Shown: in pieces, positions 20,972-33,500 of the stretch
Layout of the letters: each line of letters begins with the position of its first letter
Numbering within the stretch: position 1 is the stretch's first letter
Assembly: GCA_003254905.1 (NCBI GenBank)
Contig: QANU01075321.1
Span: 62,001-126,000, forward strand
Source of the DNA: Nissolia schottii
Lineage: Eukaryota > Streptophyta > Magnoliopsida > Fabales > Fabaceae
Length of the DNA: 64,000 nt
Reading direction: 5' to 3'
Position numbers and translations under genes: made by a program
Notes under the pieces: model-generated
The model's input: the letters and a program-made list of their open reading frames with translations, nothing else
The model's database searches: none
Told to the model about the DNA's origin: nothing

Positions 20972-23900
20972 ATGGCAAGGAAGTTGGAAAAGATGGCATC
21001 CATTGATGCTCAGCTTCGGCAATTGGTTCCGGCCAGAGTGAGTGAGGATGACAAGCTGATTGAGTATGATGCCCTCCTCTTGGATCGGTTCCTTGATATT
21101 CTCCAGGACTTACACGGGGAGGATCTGAAGGAAACGGTGCGTTTCTTTTTTCTTTTATGCTGTTTTTCAAGTCACTGGTCTGGAGTTAGTTTCTTTTGGA
21201 TTATGTCTTTGTGCTTGAAATTGTGTTTGGTTCAATTGGTTTTTGAAATGAAAGCTGATCGGTTTAGGTGCTGGATCTGAATAGTGTTCAAGAGAAATAA
21301 CTTGGGTATGCTCTCGTTGGTGAAAGAGCAACCTTTTCATCGTGGAATCCAGAGGGGAATGCTTCTTTGGTCTAGTGATTAGTTTTATTTATTTATTTGG
21401 GTTACTTCTTTCGACACTTCGGCCCTGGTTTCAAATTTGTCAACTGAACGCTGGGATCATTTTTCACATGTTGAGAGTTTAGGTGTTTTAGTTGATAATA
21501 GTGAAACAACTTGGTTTGGGGTTGATTTGAATTTTAGCCTGTGTGTAACAATCAGGGTGTTTGAGATCACGTGTCTTTTGGTCTGATTCATCTTATGGTT
21601 TTCCTTCATTTGTATAAACCAGATTCCATGTGCCCTTGCAATTCTTATTGACATCACAAACTGGAAAACTGTTCCATGATGATAGGTGATTTGTTATTGC
21701 ACAGGTTCAAGAAGTATACGAGCTTTCGGCTGAATATGAAGGGAAGCATGACCCTCAGAAACTGGAGGAACTTGGAAATTTGGTAACTAGTTTGGATGCT
21801 GGGGACTCAATTGTGGTTGCGAAGTCCTTTGCTCACATGCTTAACTTGGCCAACTTAGCTGAAGAGGTCCAGAGTGCTCACCGCCGAAGGGACAAGTTGA
21901 AAAAAGGGGATTTTGCTGATGAGAACAGTGCAACTACTGAGTCAGACATTGAAGAAACTCTCAAGAAACTTGTAGTGGAACTGAAAAAGTCTCCTCAGGA
22001 AGTTTTCGATGCACTGAAAAACCAGACTGTTGATCTGGTCCTTACAGCTCATCCTACACAATCTGTTCGTAGATCTTTGCTTCAAAAGCATGGAAGGTTT
22101 GTTTCCAAATTTAGTGTTTTTCACCTTGGCCTTCTCTCTCTCTGTTTTTGGTTTTCTTGTTTAAATTGATTTTGCAAAATTAAGAAATGTAAGCTTTCAT
22201 CTGTTCCTCTGCTTTACAGGATACGAAATTGTTTAACTCAATTGTATGCCAAAGACATCACTCCTGATGATAAACAGGAGCTGGATGAGGCTCTGCAGAG
22301 GGAGGTGAATTTCAAAAACCTCTGAATTTTGTTTTTTCTTTTTTCCATACTAAATAATTCTTCCTTCTTCCCTTTTACTTCCTTTTTTTTTTTCTGTTTT
22401 GTGTGTTTTTATACTTATTTTACGGTTCCTATTAGAATAAAAACCACATAAAATCTAAGCTTGAGAAAAATGTTTACTTCTGTTACAAAAGCCAACCTAT
22501 ACCTGTATAAAATTATTTCTACTTCTCTCCTGAATGCAGTTGAAGTATTCCATGGTCTTCTTGGTATGCTTCTCTTGGTTAACCTACACTTGTAAATATA
22601 GATATGCAAATTTCACTCTACTGCATACTATACGCTATTTGTTCTATTCAAACAACACAGAATAATGGGGGAAATTGTTTGTCCGTAGTTATTTTTTTGA
22701 TCAATATTTTGTCCATGATATAATTGCTGGAGTTGCAGTTCAGGAATTGTTTATATCTGCAGCTATTTATGAGTGCATGGCTATGTTTCCTTGTTTTTTC
22801 TAACAAGCAACCAGTACCTTACTTATTGTGTGTTGAAGCTAGTGTTGAGAACCCAAAAATGATTTTGGTGATTCAATTATTTTTAGTTGGCTTCCTTTTG
22901 TAGTGCAAATAAAACGTTTAAATCTTGGCATTGAAATAGTTATCTTCATTCTTTTGATGTTATTTGGTTTGATGAGGCTCCTACACCTAATCGTCCATTA
23001 TTGTGTCATGATCTAATGCAGATCTGTTGGATGAGAAGGAGTCCCCTTGTTGTGTCTTTGGGGCATTTTTGACCCCTTCTTTTACCAAAAAAAAAATAGT
23101 TATCTTTATTTGTATGAAGTGCATAGAGTGGAGACCTATTCCGAGATTGAATCCATTTTATTTTCCTTTTTCCTCATAGAGGGCATGTTATTAAAGATAT
23201 TTTCCCTCCCTTGCAATTCCAAGCTAAGGTGTTTCTGTAATCCATGGTATTTTATCACATCAATGCCATTGTTTGAAATTGTTTTTGCCCAAGTACGAGA
23301 GAGAGAAGCTCAAGTCAATTGTATTTTTAAAACAATTTCTTTTGCTACTTTTGTTCATGTAGATCCAAGCTGCGTTCCGTACTGATGAAATCAGGAGGAC
23401 CCCTCCAACGCCACAAGATGAGATGAGAGCAGGGATGAGCTACTTCCATGAAACAATTTGGATGGGTGTTCCCAAATTTCTACGTCGTGTCGATACAGCT
23501 TTGAAGAATATAGGGATTAATGAACGTGTCCCTTATAATGCTCCTCTTATTCAATTTTCTTCATGGATGGGTGGTGATCGTGATGGTATGGTTTTTATCT
23601 TTGACCAATAATATTTCTCAGTATACATAGAAATGAAAGGATCTGCAAATTATTTTTAAAATGTACAACAAAATCCTATCTGATTTCAAAACTAAATAAT
23701 TGTGTAATGAAAAATAATGGGAAGGGAGCTGTGACTTGTGAAGCTTGAAATTATAATGTGGGGCTAGGTATGCCTTTTCAGTTAATATGTGATATATTTC
23801 ATGATACTGTTAAGCTTCTCTACAGCTAAAGCTCAAGGTCATAGTGTCTAACTAAGTTCAATATGATGCAGGCAATCCAAGAGTAACTCCTGAAGTGACA

Positions 23901-26900
23901 AGGGATGTTTGCTTGTTGGCTAGAATGATGGCTGCTAACTTATATTATTCCCAGATAGAGGATCTTATGTTTGAAGTAATTAATAACTCTCCAAATCTAT
24001 TAAAATAATCATTGTGACATGTTTTATTACTCTCGCACCATTTTGCTGATTTTCTCTTCTTGTTTCTGTAGCTGTCAATGTGGCGTTGCAATGACGAGCT
24101 GCGTGTGCGTGCAGAAGAACTTAACAGATCTTCCAAGAAAGATGCAGTTGCTAAGCACTATATAGGTGTTTACTAAAATCCTTCTTTAAGTTCAAGGGAT
24201 AGTTGTTATACTTTACTTAGTAAAAACCTCCACATTATGATATTTACTTAGGATTGCATCAAAGTGGAACAAATTGTTGTGTGTGTAGTGTTAGTTGTTA
24301 CTGAAATATTACAAAACACGGTGTAAAATGTAAATTATTTAATAAGTTGATTAGTTTCACTTTAGTGATACTCTTCATTCATGATGCAGAGTTTTGGAAA
24401 ATTATTCCTGCAAACGAACCATATCGTGTGGTACTGGGTGTCGTAAGGGATAGGCTCTACCAGACTCGTGAGCGTTCTCGCCATTTGCTAGCACATGGGT
24501 ACTCCGAAATTCCTGAGGAAGAAACATTTACCAACGTCGAGGAGGTATATCCATTGTTTAACTTACTTTTTAACAAGTAATACAATCCAAGTCCCAACTT
24601 TTTCTGTTTACATAACAATGAAAACATCGATGTTTGCATGGCCTATTGCTGTCTCCCACGGTTGTTTATTTAGTTCGTGAACATATCTCAAAGACCTACT
24701 TAGTTGATAGATACTAAATAAACTCAAATCGTTGTGTGGTTCTTGGAACCTCTCAAATACCCTTAAAAATCATTATGTGGCAGATATCTTTAACTTACAG
24801 ATACTAACTAAAGTTCAAATTTTTGTCTAGTTCTTGGAACCTCTGGAACTGTGTTACCGATCACTCTGTGCTTGTGGCGATCGGGCAATTGCCGATGGAA
24901 GCCTTCTAGATTTCTTGAGGCAAGTCTCTACTTTTGGACTGTCAATGGTGAGGCTTGATATCAGGCAAGAGTCAGACCGTCATACTGATGTGTTGGATGC
25001 CATTACCAAACATTTGGGAATTGGTTCCTACCAGGAATGGTCTGAAGAAAAACGGCAGCAATGGCTTTTGTCTGAATTGAGTGGCAAACGCCCTTTGTTT
25101 GGACCTGACCTTCCCCAAACTGAAGAAATTAGAGATGTTTTAGACACATTTCATGTCATAGCAGAACTACCACCAGACAACTTTGGAGCATATATCATAT
25201 CAATGGCAACTGCAGCATCTGATGTGCTTGCAGTCGAACTTCTGCAACGTGAATGCCGTGTCAAGCATCCATTAAGAGTTGTTCCATTGTTTGAGAAGCT
25301 TGCAGATCTGGAGGCAGCTCCTGCTGCTTTAGCTCGGTTGTTCTCGATTGACTGGTACAGAAACCGGATCAATGCAAAGCAAGAAGTCATGATTGGCTAT
25401 TCCGATTCAGGTAAAGATGCTGGAAGGTTCTCTGCAGCATGGCAGCTATACAAGGCCCAAGAGGAACTTATCAAGGTTGCTAAAAAGTATGGTGTTAAGC
25501 TAACGATGTTCCATGGTCGCGGTGGGACTGTTGGGAGAGGAGGTGGTCCCACCCACCTTGCTATTCTGTCTCAACCTCCTGATACTGTCCATGGATCACT
25601 TCGTGTAACTGTCCAAGGCGAAGTTATTGAACAATCATTTGGAGAGCAGCACTTGTGTTTCAGAACACTTCAACGCTACACTGCTGCTACTCTAGAACAT
25701 GGAATGCATCCTCCGATTTCTCCCAAACCCGAATGGCGTGCTTTGATGGATCAGATGGCTGTTATTGCTACAGAGGAATACCGTTCCATTGTATTCAAAG
25801 AACCTCGATTTGTTGAGTATTTCCGTCTGGTAAGATATCAATTATAAAAACCAATTACTTTTTGTTTTCTTTCCATTTTCTCTCTATAAAGTAATCTGAT
25901 ATTTAAATTTAACTATCACTGCTATCCTTCCCAAATGCAGGCTACACCAGAGTTGGAGTATGGCCGGATGAATATTGGAAGTCGACCAGCAAAACGAAAG
26001 CCAAGTGGAGGTATTGAGACACTCCGTGCTATACCTTGGATCTTTGCATGGACACAGACAAGGTTTCATCTTCCAGTATGGCTAGGCTTTGGGGCAGCAT
26101 TCAAACACGTTATTGGGAAGGATGTTAGGAATCTTCATATGCTGCAAGAGATGTACAATCAATGGCCTTTCTTCAGGGTCACTCTTGATCTAGTGGAAAT
26201 GGTGTTTGCCAAGGGAGACCCAGGGATAGCTGCCCTCTATGATACGCTCCTTGTTTCCAAAGATCTGTGGCCATTTGGGGAGCAGTTGAGGATCAAGTTT
26301 GAAGAAACTAAGAAACTCCTCCTTCAGGTAAAGCTACTTTTACCCTGAAACTTTTTTTTAATTGGTTTTCAAAAAATATAATACACAAGCAGCCAATTCA
26401 ATTTATTAAATTGTATAGTAATAGCCTTTAAATATTGAACTGGGGAATGAATTCTCTCATTTCATTTTCTCACATGACAAGATCACGTTTGATCTCTCAC
26501 CATTAACTGAGATGGTGGGACTCATGAATGACATAAGCTATTAAAAGATTGTTGGTGAGAGATTAAGCATGCTCTTGTTAAGTGAGAAAATGGCATGAGA
26601 GAATTCATTCCCGTTGAACTGATACCTAAGAATGGGAGCCTAATTAGTTATTACACAAGCTGATTTTCTCCTTCTGCTTTACTGGTAGGTGTGTGGGCAC
26701 AAGGATCTTCTTGAAGGAGACCCATACTTGAAGCAAAGGCTCCGTTTGCGTGATTCTTACATTACTACGCTGAATGTTTGCCAAGCTTACACATTGAAAC
26801 GTATCCGTGATCCAAACTATAACGTGAAGCTGCGCCCCCACATCTCAAAGGAGTCTATAGAGATAAGTAAAGCAGCTGATGAGCTTGTAACACTGAATCC

Positions 26901-26985
26901 TACAAGTGAATATGCTCCTGGTTTGGAAGACACTCTCATTCTCACCATGAAGGGTATTGCTGCTGGCTTGCAAAACACTGGTTAG
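20972..26985 (+). CDS. PPC: Phosphoenolpyruvate carboxylase, plant-type, C3 form, 10 coding exons
   Basis: Exons: 20972-21136, 21705-22096, 22220-22304, 23363-23585, 23872-23975, 24072-24165, 24390-24544, 24831-25829, 25941-26327, 26689-26985. All introns are GT-AG, and the sum is 2,901 nt or 966 residues, the family length. The cytosolic enzyme joins bicarbonate to PEP to give oxaloacetate. Visible landmarks: the N-terminal phosphorylation site [11 protein letters not shown] (Ser10), [12 protein letters not shown] (catalytic His171), GGDRDGNPRVT across exons 4/5, [13 protein letters not shown] (residues 633-645), and the plant-type C-terminal QNTG. Residue 775 is Ala in [12 protein letters not shown] and residue 885 is Arg in YLKQRLRLR. 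In Flaveria, Ser and Gly at the matching sites mark the C4, malate-tolerant form, so this is a malate-sensitive, C3-like housekeeping or anaplerotic enzyme. The start gives [10 protein letters not shown], slightly shorter than the usual MA.RNLEKMAS. The gene appears intact. Confidence 0.97.
26443..26613. mobile_element. MITE in PEPC intron 9, with 7-8-bp target duplication
   Basis: The left arm GGGAATGAATTCTCTCAT pairs with the right arm ATGAGAGAATTCATTCCC, and pairing continues for about 60 bp (TTTTCTCAC, then CTCTCACC). TTGAACTG occurs directly on both sides (26435-26442 and 26614-26621), a perfect 8-bp direct repeat. The size is about 171 bp with no coding capacity. The target length would fit hAT. 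Confidence 0.82.
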
Positions 26986-27780
26986 ATTGGAGTTTCTTCC
27001 TTCTGTTTAATTCCCCTTTTACATGCTGATTTCTCATATCAAGACTTACCAGAAATCATAATTTAGTGGCACGCACCGAAAGTTGGGTGGCTTTCCCTTT
27101 TTAATTTCCCCCCCACCTCCTATATCCATTGTAAGTTATAAATTATGTTCCCTACTTTGCTGGACAATATAATTTGGCTGCTGGAGAATTCCATACATTT
27201 CTGCCAATAATAATGAGCCAAGACAAGTACGCAACTGATTGTTAAGTTCCAAGAGGAAATTATGTTGAGTACTACTTCTTGCAGTTATTTGTATCCCGTA
27301 TTTTCGCCAACATCTTAATCGTGAATGTGATCAGGGAAGGAGTATGAGATAGTTCTGGCAATCTAAAACCAATATGAAGAAGATGAATGGATATCTTGTT
27401 TAAACATCAGAGATATTACTACTACAAGCTCATGTAACATTGAGCTAAGTAGCCAAAGCTGACAAGGAAATCAAATAACACAGGAAGCATTTAACATGAT
27501 CCGCTCAAAATGTTCCGTTTCCATGTCACCCCAGAGAATCTGCCTAAGCGGTTTTTTCTATTTGTTTTTTCATTTCATAAATATGAAAACACAATTTTAC
27601 CCCTTTTTTTCTAAATTGAATTTTCATTTCAATCAGTGCGCTTTTGTAACAGTGACAAGTTCCTAGAACAATCAACTACAGAAACAAATTTCACTTCAGG
27701 CAATTCCAACAATATTTTTTATGTTCTCAACAAGCAACGCAATTCCCCTAGGAAAAATTATAGCGCCTATGAACAATAGA
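26986..27780. other. PEPC 3'UTR and downstream region
   Basis: The stretch directly after the stop is a presumed 3'UTR of several hundred bases; the polyadenylation site cannot be fixed. No other gene is visible before the chromovirus-like fossil. Confidence 0.45.
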
Positions 27781-28054
27781 AATTAGCAATAAATGACAGA
27801 AGGTCCAATCTCAGAGTGGAGATCCAGATGATCTCGATCACTATGATTTGGTAGCCTCCCTTGCAAGCTCACCTGCAAGGGATGAAGGACTACAAATTTA
27901 GTCGCTCCAATTCTTGTGCAATTGCATGATACACCTGCAGGGAAGGTGGCAGAAGAGAATTAATGGTGATGTAGGTTGAAGAGAATTGAGATGAGGAGAG
28001 AATCACAGAGAGAGGTGAGAGGAAGCAGATTCCAAATTAGATACATCACAGCCT

Positions 28055-29600
28055 TTACCAAACATAATCCTGCAACTTTGTAGTGGCAATCAGTTCTCGT
28101 TGGCTCCTTCTCGTGCCTTGCGTTTGCAGATTGCTGGACACGTGGCCTGGACCACTAACCACCTCCACTTTTGTATCTTTCCCTCTTTTTCCCTTTTTAC
28201 CCTTGTTATGCATTTTGTCTATTACAATTCCTTCCCACATCAAGATCAACCTTGTCCTTGAGGTTGAGAAAGGATAAGTTGCCTGAATTTCGTCCAATGC
28301 TTCCAAAGTAGCCTCATTAGCTGAAAAGTCCTGCCACTGAACTAAAACTTGAGTTGTGGGAACTGAATCAATTACTATTTGTGTGCTGGCAAGTATTTTC
28401 ATTGGTGATAAAAATGGTCCTTTCTCATTGAAAAGGAGTGGAGCAGGCATATATTGGATTGAAGTGCTTTTTTAATAAGGAAACATGGAAGATGGGGTGT
28501 ATTTTGGAATCTTGAGGTAGCTGCAATTTGTAAGCAATTCTAAAACCTAGAATGGCCCAGAATATTTCATTCCTAGCTTGTGATTTTGTCAAAGAACCAC
28601 TGAATTTTGTTTATATGGCTATAATTTGACTAATACAAAGTCACCAACAACAAATGAGGCTCACTCTTCTCTTGTCAGCTTGTAGTTTCATGTATTCCTG
28701 AGCTCAAGCTAGCTTCTGCTTCAGCACAACCAGAGCTTGATCTCTTTCAATTAGGGATTGTTGTAATGTTGGAGGGTCTTTGGCGTCTAAAACATATCTT
28801 ACTATCTTCGGGTGGTCTCTGCCAAAGAGAGCTTATGAGAGGTATTGTACCAATATTGTGCCCAAGGTAATAGCTTCAACCAATTCTTAGGTTGATCAAA
28901 ACAAAAGCACCTTAAATACTTCTCAAGGGACTTGTTGAGGTTTTCTCTTTGTCCATCCAATTGAGGATGATATGCAGTGCTTATTGCTAGTTGAGTTCCT
29001 TGATGCTTGAACAGTTGTCGTCAAAATTGACTCATAAAGACTTTGTCACGGTCAGACACAATGCTCTTAGGCATGCCACGCACACTAACAATCTGCTTAA
29101 TGAACAATTCAGCTACAGATTTGCTGGTGTAATCAGTTTTTGTTGGTAAGAAGTGTGCAAATTTGGTTAATCTGTCCACAACCACCATGATCACCGTGAG
29201 AGATTGTACTGGAGGTAGTTGAACAATGAAGTCCATTGAAATATCCTTCCATACTTGGCTTGGTATTGGAAGAGGTTAGAGAAGTCCTCCAGGTAAAGAA
29301 TTTGTTGATTTAGCTTCTTGATATACCATGCAAGCTTGAACAAACTCTTTGATGTCTTTGTGCATTTTTTGCCAATAAACTTGAGAGCAAATTCTAGTTG
29401 TGGTCGTAGTTACACTTGAGTGACTTCCTTTTGGTGATGAACGATAGTCTTGTAAGACAAAATTAACGAGGTCTTTGTCTTCTGGTATGACAATTATGTT
29501 CTTCCACAGTAAAATGTCATTTTCCCAGTTTTCGTTCGCGTGTACAAACTTCATAAGCATTTTTGCACAAATATTATGTAGTATACTATACAAACATTAC
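28055..29600 (-). mobile_element. Ty3/gypsy chromovirus-like fossil (integrase and chromodomain parts), broken
   Basis: Read on the minus strand, the fossil shows an integrase zinc-binding-like part (about 29280-29590), then an integrase core at 29021-29236 (VDRLTKFAHFLPTKTDYTS, and SIVSDRDKVF), then a C-terminal chromodomain-like part at 28055-28450 with VLVQWQDFSANEATLEALDE. This order is that of the plant chromoviruses. Gag, protease and reverse transcriptase are absent, and the remaining coding sequence has several breaks. LTR edges were not found. The rest of 27.8-28.05 kb may belong to its 3' end. Confidence 0.8.
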
Positions 29601-29720
29601 TCACTTATGTGCACATATCTTTACATAAACCATACATTCCAGAATTCATTATACTCATGGATGCACAAACTTTATGTAGTAAAATACACAAACATTACAC
29701 GCTTATGTTCACAATTATGA
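29566..29720. repeat. Imperfect duplicated ~50-bp segment
   Basis: CACAAATATTATGTAGTA..CAAACATTACTCACTTATGTGCACA at 29566-29616 recurs as CACAAACTTTATGTAGTA..CAAACATTACACGCTTATGTTCACA at 29665-29713. It sits just beyond the chromovirus-like fossil. Confidence 0.6.
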
Positions 29721-30271
29721 CATTTCACAAGTAATTGTCTACATAAGTATCTGTAACCAATAAACAATCATTGTTAAACGTAGACCTCATCCATTTAAAA
29801 AAAAAACTTTTATCATCTTAATTTCACATGATAGGAGGAAGATTAAGAGGATGATGAGTGTGGACAAAGAGAAAGAATATGACAAGAAAAAAACAACTAA
29901 AGGTGATAAGACGAGGATGAACATGAGGACAATGATGAAAACGAGCTACGCGTTATTTATAAATTTAAAAAGCATACAAAGTACGTATTTGTAATCATTA
30001 ATTACGTATATCATGGAGTTGGATGCACGGGGTGACATAAAATGAGTGTACATAAATTGTTTTTTTGTTAATTTATTTTTGCCCGGCATCCATTGATGAA
30101 ATTGTTAAAGATTTACTCAAGAAAATAACATCAGTAACCTAGATACAAGAGTAAACTCTTTGAATTGAGGGTCCTTTCACTTCCATATTCCCACGCACGC
30201 AGGTCATTATTTTCAGAAGAAGGAGAAGAAGGAGGAGGATCAACGTTTCCTTTCAAACTCGAAAATCATCG
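29721..30271. other. Upstream region of ALG9
   Basis: AT-rich intergenic sequence becomes more GC-rich and purine-rich near 30200 (AGAAGGAGAAGAAGGAGGAG), probably the 5'UTR of ALG9. I could not place a TATA box with confidence. Confidence 0.4.
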
Positions 30272-30554
30272 ATGGCCATGGCCGTGCGGCAGAGACGCTC
30301 CGAGCCGTCGGATCTGTCGTCCTCGTCTCCGTACACGAAGCTGGACAAGCCCCAGAAATCGGACGGCCGAGAAGAGGGAGACAAAGGTTTGGGGTGGTTC
30401 CTTCCATTTGTGGCTCTGGGAATGCTGAGGTACACGAGTGCCACCTCCAACATCATCCATGACTGTGACGAGGTCTTCAACTACTGGGAACCCCTTCATT
30501 TCCTTCTCTACAAGACTGGCTTCCAAACCTGGGAATACAGGTACATGATAGACG

Positions 30555-30589
<35 letters not shown>

Positions 30590-33500
30590 ACCTTGATTTC
30601 ATTCATGTTGATCTTGTTTTTGTTGATGCTGTTTATAGCTTGAAGTGAAAATATTGGGTCGTATTCTTGTAGTTGCATTTGGAAGCTTGCTTTTTGTGTT
30701 TGTTTTTCTTTTAATATGTATTAGAGAAGAGTGAAGGGTTTTAACAGCTGATGAAGAAAATATCAACTTGTATTTGGGAAGAGAAAAAATTCAATGAAAA
30801 CCTCATTTGGATTATGTCCACATTGGGTTTTGACTGTAACTTGCAGGAAATGAATGAAGTTTTATTTCTAATTAAAAAAAAAAAAAGTGGTGCTAGTAAA
30901 TCACTTACAGGATAAAAGCTTTAGCAGCTTCAGTTCACCTCACGCATGTTTCTCCATGATATTGACAAAATGCAGTGTTCAAATTGCAGTTCGCAGTTTG
31001 CCCTTCGATCGTATTTGTACCTTTTATTTCATGAGATGGTGGGCCGCCCTGCTTCTTGGGTGTTTGCTGAGGAAAAAGTAAGATTCAAAACGGGCTTGTT
31101 GGTTTGTTAGAGACTTTGCAGTGCTGGGTGGTGATTTATTCATGTGATGCATTTTTGACTCTCTTGTTCATGCTTCTCACAGTTTGTCCTTTTTTCTGGT
31201 GAAGGTGAGAGTATTCTATGCTGTAAGACTCTTTCTTGGTCTTTTTTCTGTTATCACAGAAACAGTTCTTGTGGTGGCTCTTTCAAGAAAGTACGGAAAA
31301 CGACTTGCTTCGTATGCACTTGCAATGCTGTGCTTAACCAGTGGCTGTTTCTTTGCTAGCACAAGTAAGTAAGCTCTCTTTTATTCCAAGCTTTGATTTC
31401 TTAACATCCTTTGTCTATATGCATATGATGATGATTCTTATCCTTACTCAAGTACTTCCCGTTAATAACAAACTAACTGACAAATAATTGTTGACCAACT
31501 ATTATGTTTTTTTTATTGTTTCTGAGATTCAATAATCCAGTCTTCAATGTGGGACTCAGTTTTGCTAACTTTTTTCTCTGTCAACTGTTCTTCATTTTTA
31601 GGTTTCTTGCCAAGTTCGTTTTCTATGTATGCAATCTCTCTTGCATCAGGTTTATTTCTTCTTGACAAACCTGCTGCATCAGTTGCTGTTGCTGCAACCG
31701 GTGTGATACTTGCCTGGCCGTTCTCAATCTTGGCTTTCCTTCCAGTGACACTTTATTCACTATCTAGGAATTTCAAACGTGCATTTATTGCCGGGGCTGT
31801 TACATCTATTATTCTTCTTGTAAGTTTACTCAACAATTAAGAATTTTAACTCTCACCTTTTTCAGCCTGTAAATCATATACCTATACCATCTAAGTTTGT
31901 ATATAATGTAATTATGCTTTCATGTTTCATCTTATTATTTAATATTTATTCAAATTCATCTTCTTTACAATGGTAACATAATTTTTACAGGCACTGTCAA
32001 TAGTTATTGACTTTTACTACTATGGAAGATGGACTTCCTCTGTCTTGAATATTTTAGTATACAACGTAGTTGGAGGTGGAGAAAGCCATCTTTATGGGAC
32101 TGAAGGACCACTTTATTACCTGAGGAATGGATTTAACAATTTCAACGTATGTTTTGTTCTTGCTCTGTTGTTCTTGGCAATTTTTCCCATTGCAAAGAAG
32201 AAATATGCACCAGACCTGCTGATTGTGGTATCTCCTATATATATTTGGCTGGGCTTTATGTCTTTGCAGCCACATAAAGAAGAAAGGTATAACAATAATT
32301 TTCACTGATCTGCTGTTACAGAATAATACTATGTTATTTGAGCAGAACTTTTGTATACAATTACGCAATATGCCCATGAGGAAGAGTATTTTACTTTATG
32401 TCATGAGATAGAAATGGATATAAATCTTAGTTAGATTATTGTACTTTATGTCATGAGATAGAAATGAATATAAATCTCAGTTCCACCATTTTAGTAATCT
32501 CAAATGTTCCTTTTTGGAAAGGGAAGCATAGGTAGACGTATTTAGAAGATAGGAATTGTCTATGGAGTATGGACTCCCACCTTTTTATCCTCTTATTCCA
32601 AGCAAGACAGTGACTGGATTTGATTATCTTAGTTATCTTTTGTATGGATATAATATATTATTATGTAGATAATTTTTCTCCTTAGTGGATAAATGGTGGT
32701 GAATGGTGATGGGTGTAGGGTACTGGTTTTCATGTGTCACATTGATAACTGACTTTTTACTCTCGTTTTTCCTTGATACCTGTACATGAAGGTTCCTTTA
32801 TCCAATATATCCACTTATATGTGTTGCTGCTTCTGCTGTCATTGAGAGCTTCCCTGATCTTTTCCGTGACAAATATAATCCAAATAATGATTCTATAGCA
32901 GTGAAGGTAAGAATATCAGTTTACTTGAGGTTCAAAAAGATCTCAATCGATATATCTGATGTGGAGGAAATGTAAGTGCATTATGGATTTCCCTCTTGAT
33001 GCAGGTAGCCAAAATTCTAAGGCCGGTGATTCTTAGCCTTATATTATGTGTCTCTCATGCTCGTACATTTTCTTTGATTCATGGTTACTCTGCTCCCATG
33101 GAGGTTTACAAGATTTTAGACCATCATGATGATGCCGGGATTGGTGAGTGTCAGTATGTGAGTGGCTTTGTTTTCTTTATGTTTTGTGTCACTGAATTTA
33201 TTTATTTTTCTTATGTTTAAGTTGATGGGATTAAGCCTAGGAGCCATACTATGAAACTTTGGGACTGAATAATTGAGCGAAGATTGGGACTGGAGACTCA
33301 CATTACAGGAAATTAGTTTGATTTTATGCCTGGGAGGTCTACCATGGAAGCGATCTACTTGTTGAGGAGATTAATGGAGAGATATCGAAGGGATTAAGAA
33401 AACTTACATGTGACTTTCATTGATTTGGAAAAGGCGTGTGATAGGGTGTCAAGGGAGATTTTATGGAAGGTTCTAGAGAAGAAAGGAGTTCGGATTACTT

